Source: Afipia sp. GAS231 (GTDB taxonomy: Bacteria > Pseudomonadota > Alphaproteobacteria > Rhizobiales > Xanthobacteraceae). Taken from it: a DNA stretch of 64,000 bases. Within the stretch, counting starts at the first letter, position 1, and every line of letters begins with the position of its first letter. Below are positions 1 to 8,919 of this stretch, in pieces. A model generated the notes under the pieces. The model made no database searches and was not told the origin of the DNA. It worked only from the letters and a program-made list of their open reading frames with translations. The stretch is taken from assembly GCF_900103365.1 (NCBI RefSeq), contig NZ_LT629703.1, forward strand, positions 6,620,501 to 6,684,500, written 5' to 3'. Made by a program: the position numbers and the translations under genes.

Positions 1-1
1 T

Positions 2-841
2 CCCAGCCTGTTCAAACCGTTCACGGCCATGCCCTCAGACCTGCAGAAGCACATCCGCTATCCGGAGGACCTGTTCCTGATTCAGGCGCGGCTGTATCAG
101 GCCTACCACATGGAGGCGGCCGAGGTTTTCTACAATCGCGAGGATCTCTGGCAATTCCCGCGCCAACCGGGCGGCGGTGGCTCCGCGGTGATGGCGCCCT
201 ATTACATCATCATGCGGCTGCCTGGGGAGCCGCATGCCGAGTTCTTCCTGATGCTCCCGATGGTGCCCAGCCGCCGCGACAACATGATTGCGTGGCTCGC
301 GGCGCGCTGCGACGGGCCCGACTACGGCAAGATGATTGTCTACGAGTTTCCCAAGGAGAAACTCGTCTACGGCCCGTTCCAGATCGAAGCGCGGATCAAT
401 CAGAGTACCGAGATATCCCAACAAATTACGCTGTGGAACCAGATGGGCTCGCGGGTGATCCGCGGTGCGAACCTGCTCGTGATCCCGATCGAGAATTCGA
501 TCCTCTATGTGTCGCCGCTCTATCTGCGCGCGGAGCAGGGGCATTTGCCGGAGCTAAAACGCGTGATCGCGGCTTATGGTGAGCGCGTGGTGATGAAGGA
601 GACACTTGCCGAGGCCTTGTCAGCGCTGTTCATCGAGCCTGGTGCGGCGCCGGCAGTCTCAAGCCCGAGAGAGAGGATACCTGTCACAGGCCCGCCGGCA
701 AGCCAGGCGCAGGAGGCACTCGATCGCTACAATCAAGCAGTGGATCGATTGAAGTCCGGGGATTGGAAAGGCTTCGGCGCGGAGTTCGACGCCATGCGCG
801 ACGTTTTGGAGAAAATGAACCGACAATCCATCGAGCGCTAA
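2..841 (+). CDS. UPF0182 family protein, C-terminal part (5' end outside window)
   Basis: The reading frame is open from base 2, and the codons before the first ATG (base 29) still read as family sequence (PSLFKPFTAMPSDLQKH), so this is the end of a longer gene and not a gene starting at 29. The segment matches the soluble C-terminal domain of UPF0182 proteins, large membrane proteins of about 900 residues of unknown function; typical features are HIRYPEDLF, a YYIIMRLPG segment and the stretch around LVIPIENSILYVSPLYLRAE. The last 60 residues are a Pro/Ala linker and a short helical tail. The membrane-spanning N-terminal half lies upstream. The family call is confident; the function is unknown. 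Confidence 0.85.
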   Translation, partial: PSLFKPFTAMPSDLQKHIRYPEDLFLIQARLYQAYHMEAAEVFYNREDLWQFPRQPGGGGSAVMAPYYIIMRLPGEPHAEFFLMLPMVPSRRDNMIAWLAARCDGPDYGKMIVYEFPKEKLVYGPFQIEARINQSTEISQQITLWNQMGSRVIRGANLLVIPIENSILYVSPLYLRAEQGHLPELKRVIAAYGERVVMKETLAEALSALFIEPGAAPAVSSPRERIPVTGPPASQAQEALDRYNQAVDRLKSGDWKGFGAEFDAMRDVLEKMNRQSIER

Positions 842-1004
842 TGCCCCGAACGTGCGGGTCTGGCGCCGCCTCCGGCCAAATACCCTACATCACTTTAACG
901 ATGCCGGCATTTCGACCAGATGTGTCACATTGGACAGGGAGCGGCTCTATCCGTTAGCCTGACAGGCGATGTTGTAGCGCGCCTCGAAAATGGGTCCAAA
1001 GGCA

Positions 1005-1805
1005 ATGAAAGACAAGAAGGACATCGTGGAAAACTGGCTGCCGCGATATACCGGCACGCCGCTTTCTGAATTCGGGGAATATGTCCTCCTGACCAACTTC
1101 GACAACTATGTCGAATGGTTCGCCACGGCACACGGCGGGTTGGTAAAGGGCATAGATCGACCGATGCCCAACGCGACCGCCGAAGGTATTACTCTGATCA
1201 ACTTCGGCATGGGAAGCCCGAATGCCGCGACCGTGATGGATCTGCTGAGCGCCATCGCGCCGAAAGCCGTGTTGTTTCTTGGAAAATGTGGCGGATTGAA
1301 ACGCAAAAATCAGATTGGCGACTTGATTCTGCCGATCGCAGCCATTCGGGGCGAGGGCACCTCGAATGACTACCTGCCGCCGGAGGTCCCCGCGCTGCCC
1401 GCGTTCCAGTTGCAGCGCGCGGTATCAACGATGATCCGGGACCTCGGTCACGATTATTGGACGGGTACTGTGTACACGACCAATCGCCGCGTCTGGGAAC
1501 ACGATGATCGCTTTAGGGACATGTTGCGTCATACCCGAAGCATGGCGATCGACATGGAGACCGCAACAATCTTCGCGGCAGGATTCGCCAACCACATTTC
1601 GACCGGCGCGCTGCTTCTTGTGTCCGACCAGCCCATGATTCCCGAGGGCGTGAAGACTGAAATGTCGGATCGGATGGTGACCGAGAACTATGTCGAAATG
1701 CACATCAGAATCGGGATAGAGGCCCTGAAGCTCGTGCGCCGCCGTGGCCGCAGCGTCAAGCATTTGCGCTTCGAAGACGATTTCGACCGAGGGCATGAGA
1801 CATGA
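1005..1805 (+). CDS. amn: AMP nucleosidase, short form (phosphorylase domain only)
   Basis: AMP nucleosidase cleaves AMP to adenine and ribose 5-phosphate. The 266-residue product opens with MKDKKDIVENWLPRYTG and carries the nucleoside-phosphorylase fold signatures INFGMGSPNAATVMDLL, FLGKCGG, the AIDMETATIF segment with the conserved Glu, and LLLVSDQPM with the catalytic-type Asp. E. coli Amn is about 480 residues and has an extra N-terminal regulatory domain; this protein has only the catalytic half, like the short enzymes of Bacteroidetes and some proteobacteria. I chose the ATG at 1005 because the short-form family starts there; an in-frame ATG at 990 would add five residues and has no better ribosome site. 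It stands alone and converges on the CBS gene. Confidence 0.88.
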   Translation: MKDKKDIVENWLPRYTGTPLSEFGEYVLLTNFDNYVEWFATAHGGLVKGIDRPMPNATAEGITLINFGMGSPNAATVMDLLSAIAPKAVLFLGKCGGLKRKNQIGDLILPIAAIRGEGTSNDYLPPEVPALPAFQLQRAVSTMIRDLGHDYWTGTVYTTNRRVWEHDDRFRDMLRHTRSMAIDMETATIFAAGFANHISTGALLLVSDQPMIPEGVKTEMSDRMVTENYVEMHIRIGIEALKLVRRRGRSVKHLRFEDDFDRGHET

Positions 1806-1822
1806 GGCGGCGTCGCGCCGCC
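1806..1822. terminator. GC-rich hairpin directly after amn
   Basis: Seven-base arms GGCGGCG and CGCCGCC enclose a TCG loop, starting one base after the amn stop codon. There is no T-tract, so it may be a transcript-end stem-loop and not a classical intrinsic terminator. Confidence 0.45.
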
Positions 1823-1862
1823 GCATGAAAGGGCGAGGCGAGGGGCCGCATCGAAGATGGCG

Positions 1863-1899
1863 CGCCAAGCCCGACGCCGCCAGGCCGCGCGGCTTGGCG
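1863..1899. terminator. Inverted repeat between convergent genes
   Basis: Perfect nine-base arms (CGCCAAGCC and GGCTTGGCG) enclose 19 bases. It lies between the ends of amn and the CBS-domain gene, so it could act as a bidirectional transcript end. No T-tract follows. Confidence 0.35.
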
Positions 1900-1928
1900 G
1901 CTATCGCGAGAGCGGCACCGGTCGCGGT

Positions 1929-2348
1929 TCAGTGATGGGCCGAAACGCTCTTGACGCATTCGGACACCAAATCACCGGGTGCGTGATGGCTGATGTCACC
2001 CAGACTGACGATGCCCACCATCCGCTTGCTCTTGTTGATCACCGGTAGCCTGCGGAGCTGCAGCTTCTCCATGTGATGCACCGCCTTTGCGAGATCGTCG
2101 TCCTCCCGGCAGCAATGGATGCCATCGGTCATCACATCGCTTGCCATCGTGCGGCGCGGATCGAAGTCTTTGCTCGCAAGCCCTTTGCAGACGATATCGC
2201 GGTCGGTCACCATCCCGATCAGCCGGTCGTCCTCCCCGATCGGAATGCAGCCGATGTCATGCTCTCGCATCAGCTTCGCGAGTTCGCTCACGGGGGTGTT
2301 GGGACTGACCCAGTCGACGCCCTTGTGCATCACGTCTTTGACTTTCAT
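1929..2348 (-). CDS. CBS-domain pair protein
   Basis: A 139-residue protein made only of two CBS motifs (about residues 5-60 and 70-130). The first carries the GCIPIGEDDRLIGMVTDRDI pattern and the second LRRLPVINKSKRMVGIVSLG. CBS pairs bind adenosine nucleotides and sense energy or redox state; stand-alone versions like this are common in rhizobia and their partners are rarely known. The start is the ATG at 2348, which has GGAGG seven to eight bases upstream; an open frame continues upstream to 2498 but would overlap the coding end of the YbaK gene. The two genes are co-directional with a gap of about 115 bases. Confidence 0.85.
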   Translation of the reverse strand: MKVKDVMHKGVDWVSPNTPVSELAKLMREHDIGCIPIGEDDRLIGMVTDRDIVCKGLASKDFDPRRTMASDVMTDGIHCCREDDDLAKAVHHMEKLQLRRLPVINKSKRMVGIVSLGDISHHAPGDLVSECVKSVSAHH

Positions 2349-2463
2349 GGTGGACCTCCGTTTTTGGGTTTCAGGTACGCTTGATGCAATGCCGTTGAGC
2401 CCAACCGGGTTCCCGGATGCTCGCTCCACAATATGCCCAGCCCCGGATGCGGTCGACAAATCC

Positions 2464-2934
2464 TCAGTCGTGCGCGCTAAAGCGCCCGTGCGGTGCATTG
2501 GCCGTCAGCCGCGAAAACTGCGCGTGACCCATGTGAAGCAGCGTCTCGTGATCGCCAGCTTCCATATAGATGTCCGGCTGTGCCTCGATGCTGACATCGA
2601 CGATGATATCCAGCCCGTAGCATTTGCCGACGGCCGGAACCGCACCGTGTATGCAGTCGCAGAATAGCTGATTGACTTCGGTTTCATCGGCCATGTGGAC
2701 GTTGTCACCGAGCTGTCTCCTCAGTTCCGACAGGCGGACGTGGTGCGATGCCGGCAAGACGGCCAGCATATATTCGTCGTCGCGCCGCAAAACGATGCCC
2801 TTGGCGAGGCGATCGCCCGGGATATGGCATGCCTCAGCGGTACGCGTGGACGTCATGCTGAGTTCGTGCGGGATCAGCTCGTATTGGATGTTCTCGGCAG
2901 CCAGGTATTTTTGGAGTGTGGGAGCAATGAACAT
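2464..2934 (-). CDS. YbaK/EbsC-type aminoacyl-tRNA deacylase domain protein
   Basis: A 156-residue single-domain protein of the YbaK/ProX editing superfamily, which hydrolyses mischarged aminoacyl-tRNA. Visible family traits are the N-terminal LQKYLAAENIQYELIPHE strand-helix, the AKGIVLRRDDEYMLAVLP strands with the Lys that lines the pocket, and the late GDHETLLHMGHAQFSRL segment. The start at 2934 is preceded by GAGGTAATGTC, a usable ribosome site. It probably heads a two-gene unit with the CBS gene. Which amino acid it edits cannot be said. Confidence 0.75.
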   Translation of the reverse strand: MFIAPTLQKYLAAENIQYELIPHELSMTSTRTAEACHIPGDRLAKGIVLRRDDEYMLAVLPASHHVRLSELRRQLGDNVHMADETEVNQLFCDCIHGAVPAVGKCYGLDIIVDVSIEAQPDIYMEAGDHETLLHMGHAQFSRLTANAPHGRFSAHD

Positions 2935-3304
2935 GACATTACCTCCGGTGCGAAATGCGAACCATCCACCGTGAGGTCGTCCCTGCAGACCCTCGCCGTA
3001 CGATGGGCGGCTGCGTGGTTAGAAACCCAGCATAAACCTTCCATCCTCCGGGTGCAATTTATCATCGGTGACGAGCTCGATCGTGAGACAGCGCGGGATG
3101 CGCTCGCTGTCGACGCTGCCGGGCGCGTGCGCTGCAGACCGCCGCATCGGGTCGGCAGCCTTCCGAGCGCGCTTCGGATTCCGGGAACTTATGATTCTCG
3201 TGTGGTTTTGCGATCCTGCCTCGTTTTTTGTGCCGGTCGTCCTACATGTCAGGGAACGGCAGCGACATGAGCATTTGGGGGCGCCCTGACAGGGAGGAGG
3301 CGCC
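2935..3304. other. Intergenic region between divergent genes
   Basis: These 370 bases separate the YbaK-type gene (minus) from rocD (plus). The short open frames here have no recognisable protein character. The region must hold both promoters; I see no clear palindromic operator. The last bases carry the strong rocD ribosome site (GGAGGAGG). Confidence 0.5.
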
Positions 3305-4558
3305 ATGGGTGGTGATCGCGCGATGAAGGCCGGCCTTGAAGCTCGCTTCGGGGCTGGAAACTATGCGCCGTTACCGGTCACCCTCGTCCGCGGGGAAGGG
3401 GTTTACGTCTGGGACGAGAGCGGCCGTCGTTACATCGATATGATGGGAGCCTATTCCGCGGTCAGTTTCGGCCATTGTCATCCGCGTCTCGTCAAGGCGC
3501 TGACCGAGCAGGCCCAGCGCCTCGACACGATTTCGCGGGCCTATTTCAGCGACCGGCTGGGACCTTTCCTGGCCCGGGCCTGCGCCCTTACCGGCATGGA
3601 TGCGGCCTTGCCGATGAATAGCGGCGCGGAGGCCGTGGAGACTGCGCTCAAGGCGGCACGTAAATGGGCCTACAAGGTCAAGGGCGTGCCAACCGATCGG
3701 GCGCAAATCATCGCCGCGGAAGGCAACTTCCACGGCCGTACCATCTCGATCGTCGGTTTTTCTTCCGTCGCCCAATACCGCGATGGTTTCGGGCCATTTC
3801 CGGCGGGCTTCCGGCTCGTGCCGTTTGGCGACGCGGCCGCGCTGGCCGGCGCGATAACAGCCGAAACCGCCGCGTTCCTGATCGAGCCCATTCAGGGCGA
3901 GGGCGGCATCAACGTGCCGCCTCCGGGTTATCTGTCCGAAGTCGCGCGCATCTGTCGGGCCAACAATGTGCTGCTGCTATGCGACGAGGTACAGAGCGGT
4001 CTCGGACGCACCGGCCGGTTGCTGGCATGTCAGCACGACGGCGTGCAACCGGACGGATTGATGCTCGGCAAGGCGCTTGGTGGCGGGCTGCTGCCGGTGT
4101 CGTTGTTTCTGGCCCGCCGGGACGTCATGGATGTCTTTACGCCAGGCGATCACGGCAGCACGTTCGGAGGCAATCCGATCGCTGCGGCCGTCGGGTTGGC
4201 CGCGCTCGACACGTTGATCGACGAGCGGTTGGTCGAACATGCCGCGACCGTCGGCGCGCATCTGCTGCGCAGACTCGCCTCGATCGACAATCCCGTCATT
4301 CGCGAGGTGCGCGGGCGGGGCCTGTTTGCCGGCGTCGAACTGCACCGGGACATGGCGGATGCCGGCGCGTTGGTCAGGCGCCTGATTCGAGCCGGCGTGC
4401 TGACCAAGGACACTCATCGCAACACCATACGCTTTGCGCCGCCGCTGATCATCAGCGAGTCGCAAATCGACTGGGCCGTGGACAGGTTTGCTGAAGTACT
4501 GGAGGAGGTCGCTTCATCGCCTGTTGAGGCGCATCAGGAACAAGGAGCTCACAGCTAG
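3305..4558 (+). CDS. rocD: Ornithine aminotransferase (ornithine-oxo-acid transaminase)
   Basis: A class III PLP aminotransferase of 417 residues that converts ornithine and 2-oxoglutarate to glutamate-5-semialdehyde and glutamate. Motifs in order: GHCHP (about 57), PMNSGAEAVETALK, the FHGRT loop, LIEPIQGEGG, LLCDEVQSGLGRTG, and the PLP lysine K256 in LMLGKALGGG. The sequence is closest in style to RocD; acetylornithine aminotransferases are close relatives. GGAGGAGG precedes the ATG. The product semialdehyde is the substrate of the P5C dehydrogenase half of PutA, which is encoded about 50 kb downstream. The GYD-domain gene follows 91 bases later. Confidence 0.9.
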   Translation: MGGDRAMKAGLEARFGAGNYAPLPVTLVRGEGVYVWDESGRRYIDMMGAYSAVSFGHCHPRLVKALTEQAQRLDTISRAYFSDRLGPFLARACALTGMDAALPMNSGAEAVETALKAARKWAYKVKGVPTDRAQIIAAEGNFHGRTISIVGFSSVAQYRDGFGPFPAGFRLVPFGDAAALAGAITAETAAFLIEPIQGEGGINVPPPGYLSEVARICRANNVLLLCDEVQSGLGRTGRLLACQHDGVQPDGLMLGKALGGGLLPVSLFLARRDVMDVFTPGDHGSTFGGNPIAAAVGLAALDTLIDERLVEHAATVGAHLLRRLASIDNPVIREVRGRGLFAGVELHRDMADAGALVRRLIRAGVLTKDTHRNTIRFAPPLIISESQIDWAVDRFAEVLEEVASSPVEAHQEQGAHS

Positions 4559-4649
4559 AGAGCCTGGCCCGGAAGCGGAAAACACGGCGGCGGCGGAACG
4601 AGCTTGCGCCACGCAGATGCCATTGCCTCGTACCAGAAGGAGAACGGCC

Positions 4650-4943
4650 ATGACCACATACGTCATGCTTGCAAACTGGACCGACCAGGGAGCGCTGAAA
4701 GTGAAGGACTCGCCACGTCGCCTGGACGCGGCGAAGAGAGCTCTCAAAGACATGAGCGGCGAGTTCAAACATTTTTTCCTCACCATGGGCGACTATGACG
4801 TCGTCGCGATCTACGAGGCTCCTGACGACGCTGTAGCGGCGCGTTTCAGCCTGCAGGTTGGTATGCTCGGAAACGTCCGAACGCACACCCTGAAAGCGTT
4901 CCCGGAAGCAGCCTATCGGGAAATCATCAACTCGCTGGGCTAG
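4650..4943 (+). CDS. GYD-domain protein
   Basis: A 97-residue protein of the GYD family: it begins MTTYVMLANWTDQGALKVKDS and carries the defining GDYDVVAIYEAPDD segment. These small dimeric ferredoxin-like-fold proteins have no established biochemical role. The ATG at 4650 has AAGGAGA upstream; upstream in-frame codons are not family-like. It lies downstream of rocD on the same strand and may share its transcript. Confidence 0.85.
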   Translation: MTTYVMLANWTDQGALKVKDSPRRLDAAKRALKDMSGEFKHFFLTMGDYDVVAIYEAPDDAVAARFSLQVGMLGNVRTHTLKAFPEAAYREIINSLG

Positions 4944-5024
4944 TCGGCCAGCGCTGGACGCGGCCTTCTAAACACGCATTGGTGCTAGCGGCGCGGAGGT
5001 CCTCACGAGGGAGTTCGTTTGGAC

Positions 5025-5750
5025 TCATTTCGAATCGGCGCAGCATTTGACGACGAGCACGCCTCGTTGACCGGTCTGGTGGCCTTTGATCGCGGCCTTG
5101 AGCTGGTCGAGGGTTACGTCGCGCGGCACGTCGAGCATCCTGTCCAGGGTGTAGAGTTCGAAGAGATAATGATGCGCCTGGATACGCGCGCCGGGCAGGG
5201 GCCCGATATAGCCATTGGTCAGGAAGCTGAGCTGGAACGCGCCGGCCGGCAACATCGCCGTGCGGCCTCTGGTGGTATTCTCCGCCAGAAGGCGGGTGCT
5301 GGGCGGCAGGTTGATGACCGCCCAGAGCAAACCATCCTGCGGATTGCCGCCGGAACTGGTTTCCATGTCGATCATGATCAGGGTGACGGAAACCGTGCCG
5401 GCGGGCGGCGCGGTCCAGGCCAGCGGCGGGGAGATGGCATCGAAGGTTTCCATCTTTGCGGCATTGGACGCGTACTTCAGCGGCAGCCAACCGTAATCCG
5501 GGAAGGCCGACGATATGATCGTCGGCTGTCGCGGATATCCGGGGCCTCCGGCAACGTCCGGCGCCGGACCGCCTCCACTGACCGGCTCGGCGACAGAACT
5601 CGGATTTGGGATGATGATCTTCGGGCCGGTCTGCGGCGCGCTTCCAACGTCCTGAGCTACGGCGACGCCGAGACTGCTAAAGCTGAGACTGCCAAAGCTG
5701 ACACTGCCAAGTGAAATCGCAGCTATCGCAAGCCGTCGCATCATGCTCAT
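5025..5750 (-). CDS. Exported YbhB/YbcL-type PEBP (Raf-kinase-inhibitor-like) protein
   Basis: A 241-residue protein with an N-terminal signal peptide (Met-Arg-Arg, hydrophobic core, cut probably after GVAVAQ) and a phosphatidylethanolamine-binding-protein fold. Family signs are LPLKYASNA, SPPLAWTAPPAGTVSVTLIM, the WAVINLPPSTRLLAE strand, LTNGYIGPLPG and the YLFELYTLDRML strand. The domain ends with a Cys-Cys pair. The start at 5750 has GGAG upstream on the minus strand. The signal peptide coding region contains three 15-bp direct repeats (5670-5714). It is paired with a paralogue 63 bases upstream on the same strand. The function of bacterial PEBPs is poorly defined. Confidence 0.85.
   Translation of the reverse strand: MSMMRRLAIAAISLGSVSFGSLSFSSLGVAVAQDVGSAPQTGPKIIIPNPSSVAEPVSGGGPAPDVAGGPGYPRQPTIISSAFPDYGWLPLKYASNAAKMETFDAISPPLAWTAPPAGTVSVTLIMIDMETSSGGNPQDGLLWAVINLPPSTRLLAENTTRGRTAMLPAGAFQLSFLTNGYIGPLPGARIQAHHYLFELYTLDRMLDVPRDVTLDQLKAAIKGHQTGQRGVLVVKCCADSK
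5670..5714. repeat. Three tandem 15-bp repeats inside a signal peptide
   Basis: Units GAGACTGCTAAAGCT, GAGACTGCCAAAGCT and GACACTGCCAAGTGA lie head to tail. On the coding (minus) strand each adds five residues of the pattern Ser-Leu/Phe-Gly/Ser-Ser-Val/Leu, lengthening the hydrophobic core in steps of five. Confidence 0.8.
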
Positions 5751-5813
5751 CGTCGTTTGTCTCCGATCGTCATACCGTAACGCGGCGTGGTATCCACCCC
5801 GCGGGCGCATTCG

Positions 5814-6410
5814 CTACTTCGACCCGTCGCAACACGGGGTGATCATGACGGCCTTGTTGCCGGTGAGATGCCCCTCCATCGCGGTCAGGATGTCCTCGCG
5901 GCTCGCGTCTTCGGGAACATTCAATTTCCTGTCCAGGGGATAAAGCTTCCAATAATACGTCCAGCGCCCCTCCGGGTTCTGCCTCGCCGCAGGTCCGATC
6001 CAGCCGTTGCTCCGGAAGCTGCGGTGAAAGGCGCCCGCCGGCAGCTTTGAGGATTGGTTGCCGTTCGGGATTGCCTCCGGCAGCGACCGGACATCACCGG
6101 GAATATTGACGACAGACCACATCAGCGTGTCGATATGATCGTACATCATCAACACAAAGGCGTTGGTCCCCGGCGGAACGTTGCTCCACTCGACAGGCGG
6201 ATTGACCGCACCGTTGTTCATTCCCGGCGACACGACGATGCTGGGCCGCGTCCCGGTTTGCGTATACTTCAGCGGCAGCGGCTCCATATCCTTGAACGCC
6301 GGCGAGGACAGGGTCATTTGCGGTGTTGCCGTGCTGTCCGCGGCCATCGCGCCGCCGCAGGCGCCGAAACCGATCGTCAGCACCAGGGATCGCAGCAGAC
6401 CGGCTTTCAT
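5814..6410 (-). CDS. Exported YbhB/YbcL-type PEBP protein (paralogue)
   Basis: A 198-residue PEBP-fold protein with a signal peptide (MKAGLLRSLVLTIGFG, cleavage near GGAMAA). It shares with its downstream neighbour the order LPLKY, PPVEWSNVPPGTNAFVLMM, SVVNIPGDVRSLPE, SFRSNGWIGPA, WKLYPLDRKLNVPED and a terminal Cys-Cys pair. The ATG at 6410 has GAGG upstream; the in-frame ATG codons at 6452 and 6437 lack one. The two genes probably form an operon that follows the solute-binding protein gene by 48 bases. No catalytic role is established for the family. Confidence 0.85.
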   Translation of the reverse strand: MKAGLLRSLVLTIGFGACGGAMAADSTATPQMTLSSPAFKDMEPLPLKYTQTGTRPSIVVSPGMNNGAVNPPVEWSNVPPGTNAFVLMMYDHIDTLMWSVVNIPGDVRSLPEAIPNGNQSSKLPAGAFHRSFRSNGWIGPAARQNPEGRWTYYWKLYPLDRKLNVPEDASREDILTAMEGHLTGNKAVMITPCCDGSK

Positions 6411-6458
6411 TTGCGTGTTTCCTCGAGCATGCCGCATGTCCGCTCCCCGCATCAGATC

Positions 6459-7676
6459 CTAGTCAGCCGACATCGGGTCGCCGGACAACGTCCAGCTCGT
6501 TCCGTCGAAAACCGCGATCCGGAGGGTCTTGAACGGCGCGTAGTCGTCCGGCTTCGTGCTTATCGAGATGCCAGGCAGCATCAACGGCAGTCGCTCGCCG
6601 TGGAATGACGTGGCCTGGCGCACGAGATTCTCCCGCGTCAACTGGTCTCCGCATTTCCTCAAGACAAGCGCAACCGCATTTACGTTTACGTAAGCCACCA
6701 GCACGGAGTAGTCGTCCGGATTGGCCGATGCCGCATATTTCTTCAGAAACGCCTTGTACGCGGTCATTTCCTGGTCGTCGGCCCACGCCGGGTCGCCAGG
6801 CTGCTTGAGAAATTGCGTCGTGACCACCCCTTTCGAAGCTTCGAGGCCGGCCGGCTTGAGTACGGTTTCGACCGACGCCGTCGAACCGCCGATGACATGG
6901 AGCGGATGCCAGTCGAGTTCGTGGACCTTGCGGATCGACTGTGCCGTTGCCTTCGCTGAAGACTGCTCGATCATGGTGTCGACGCCGGCGGCCTTCAGCT
7001 GAACGATCTGCGAGTCGATGGTCGGGTCGGCGAGTTCATACGATGCTTCGGCGACGATGAGCGACGCCTTCGCGCCAAGGCCGGCGCGCAACCCCTTGAG
7101 ATAATCCCTTCCGAAGTCGTCGTTCTGATACAACACCCCAATCTTCGCGTCGGGCTTGGTTTTCAGGATGTACTTGGCGATCACTCGCCCTTCCGTCTCG
7201 AAATCAGGATAGAGCGGAACGGTCCACGGAAAAGTCTTCGGGTCGTTGAAGCGTCGCCCTCCCGCCGTGATGAACAGCTGCGGCACCTGTTTCGAGTTCA
7301 AATACTTCTGGATGGCGACGTTTGGCACCGTTCCGATGGTGCCGACCTCGGCGAGTACGCCGATATCCTCAACCAGCCTGCGCGATTGCTCGACGGCCTT
7401 TGGGGCGCTGTAGGCGTTGTCCAGTTGCGTGAAGTTTATCTTGCGCCCGTTCAGTCCTCCCTGCTCATTCAGCATCTCGAAATAGCCGACGACGGCCCGT
7501 CCGGCACCGGCGCCAAAAGCCGAGGCCGGGCCGCTCAGCGGCGTCGATTGACCGAGCTTGATCTCGGTATCGCTGGCGCCGGGGCTGTAGGTCGGTTGCG
7601 CGTGAGCGGAGGGCGCGGCCATGAGCCAGGACACGGCCAATGCGCCCCAGACGCGATTGATAGCAGGGCTCAACAA
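6459..7676 (-). CDS. Branched-chain amino acid-type ABC transporter solute-binding protein
   Basis: A periplasmic receptor of the LivK/HBP family (405 residues) with a signal peptide ending near PSAHAQ. The mature start YSPGASDTEIKLGQSTPLSGPASAFGAGAG is typical of the group that binds aromatic or dicarboxylic acids and not only leucine; ligand-loop positions follow in INFTQLDNAYSAPKAVEQSRRLV. The start is a TTG at 7676 with GGGAGGAAACA directly upstream. No permease or ATPase genes are nearby, so it is an orphan receptor. It is co-directional with the acyl-CoA dehydrogenase upstream (44 bases apart), which points to a CoA-activated ligand. Confidence 0.88.
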   Translation of the reverse strand: MLSPAINRVWGALAVSWLMAAPSAHAQPTYSPGASDTEIKLGQSTPLSGPASAFGAGAGRAVVGYFEMLNEQGGLNGRKINFTQLDNAYSAPKAVEQSRRLVEDIGVLAEVGTIGTVPNVAIQKYLNSKQVPQLFITAGGRRFNDPKTFPWTVPLYPDFETEGRVIAKYILKTKPDAKIGVLYQNDDFGRDYLKGLRAGLGAKASLIVAEASYELADPTIDSQIVQLKAAGVDTMIEQSSAKATAQSIRKVHELDWHPLHVIGGSTASVETVLKPAGLEASKGVVTTQFLKQPGDPAWADDQEMTAYKAFLKKYAASANPDDYSVLVAYVNVNAVALVLRKCGDQLTRENLVRQATSFHGERLPLMLPGISISTKPDDYAPFKTLRIAVFDGTSWTLSGDPMSAD

Positions 7677-7720
7677 TGTTTCCTCCCGATCGTTTTTGAC
7701 TTGTTATTCTGGAATCTCGG

Positions 7721-8860
7721 TTATTTCAGCAGCTCGCGGGCGATGACCACCCGCTGGATCTGGTTGGTGCCTTCGAAGATCTGCGTCAGCTTGGCGTCGC
7801 GCATCATGCGCTCGACCGGGTAGTCCATCGTGTAGCCGTAGCCGCCGAAGATCTGGACGGCGTCGGTCGTGACCTTCATCGCCATGTCGCTGGCGAAACA
7901 TTTGGCCATGCTGGCGAGGACGTTCAGGCGCTTCCAGTCGCTTTCGTCGCCGGCGCGCGCGCATTCGTAGACCAGGGCGCGCGCCGCCTCGATCTGGATT
8001 GCCATGTCCGCCAGCATGAACTGCACGCCCTGGAATTCCGAGATGGCTTTTTTGAACTGCCGGCGCTCCTTCGCGTAGGCGATCGAGACGTCGAGCGCGC
8101 CCTGCGCCAGTCCGACGGACTGGGCGCCGATCGTGGGGCGGTTGAGATCGAGCGCGCGCATCGACGCCCGGAACCCCTTGCCCTCTTCGCCGACGAGATT
8201 TTCGGCAGGCACCCGGACATTGTCGAAGAAGATCGGCGTGTTCGGCGCGCCACGAAAGCCCATCTTCCGCTCGTGACGTCCGAACGTGATGCCCGGCATC
8301 GACTTCGGCTCGACGATGAAAGCGCTGATGCCGTCCGCACCCGGTCCGTCTCCGGTCCGCGCCATCACGACGATGTAGTCGGCCGCCACGCCGTAGCTGC
8401 ACCATTGTTTCCGGCCGTTGAGGACATAGCACTCGCCGTCCTTTTTTGCGCGGGTGGTGATCGCCGTGACGTCGGAGCCCGCCTGCGGTTCGGAAATCGC
8501 GATCGCCGTCACCACGCCGCCCTTGGCGATAATGGGCAGGAATTTCTTGCGCTGCTCCTCGGAGCCGAAGTGAAGCAGCGGCATGATGAACATCGAGTTG
8601 AGGCCGGCGATCGACGAGCAGGCCGGCGAGACTCTGGCGATTTCCTCACGCGCGATGCACACCATCGTCAGGTTGCCGTTCGGACCGCCATATTGTTCGG
8701 GCACCCAGAGCTGCATCAGCCCCATTTCGCCGAACAGCTTGACGATATCGAGGGGAAACCGGTCGGTCTCGTCGATTTCGGCGGCGATCGGCGCCACGTG
8801 CTTGGCCACCATCTTTCTGATGGTGTCGCGGAACGCCAGGTGTTCTTCGGTGAAGTTCAT
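7721..8860 (-). CDS. Acyl-CoA dehydrogenase
   Basis: A 379-residue FAD-dependent acyl-CoA dehydrogenase. It has the N-terminal helical domain, the middle beta-domain signature [16 protein letters not shown] with the flavin-contacting WCSYG strand, [19 protein letters not shown], and [21 protein letters not shown] followed by the catalytic glutamate in [10 protein letters not shown]. This is the short/medium-chain type with an intact active site. It is transcribed away from the FadR-type regulator at 8920; a palindromic operator lies between them. It probably leads the operon that also holds the solute-binding protein and the two PEBP genes. The exact substrate is unknown. Confidence 0.92.
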   Translation of the reverse strand: MNFTEEHLAFRDTIRKMVAKHVAPIAAEIDETDRFPLDIVKLFGEMGLMQLWVPEQYGGPNGNLTMVCIAREEIARVSPACSSIAGLNSMFIMPLLHFGSEEQRKKFLPIIAKGGVVTAIAISEPQAGSDVTAITTRAKKDGECYVLNGRKQWCSYGVAADYIVVMARTGDGPGADGISAFIVEPKSMPGITFGRHERKMGFRGAPNTPIFFDNVRVPAENLVGEEGKGFRASMRALDLNRPTIGAQSVGLAQGALDVSIAYAKERRQFKKAISEFQGVQFMLADMAIQIEAARALVYECARAGDESDWKRLNVLASMAKCFASDMAMKVTTDAVQIFGGYGYTMDYPVERMMRDAKLTQIFEGTNQIQRVVIARELLK

Positions 8861-8890
8861 GGGGTATGGCCTGAAAAAGAGCTTCCATTC

Positions 8891-8905
8891 AATGGTAGAA
8901 CCATT
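8891..8905. promoter_or_regulatory. FadR-type operator (site 1)
   Basis: AATGGTAGAACCATT is a perfect inverted repeat (AATGGT / ACCATT around AGA) with the TGGTnnnACCA core known for FadR-subfamily GntR regulators. It sits in the 59-base gap between the divergent acyl-CoA dehydrogenase and GntR genes, so it can control both. The same core recurs at 22988 and 27634. Confidence 0.8.
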
Positions 8906-8919
8906 TAATAATCACGCCA

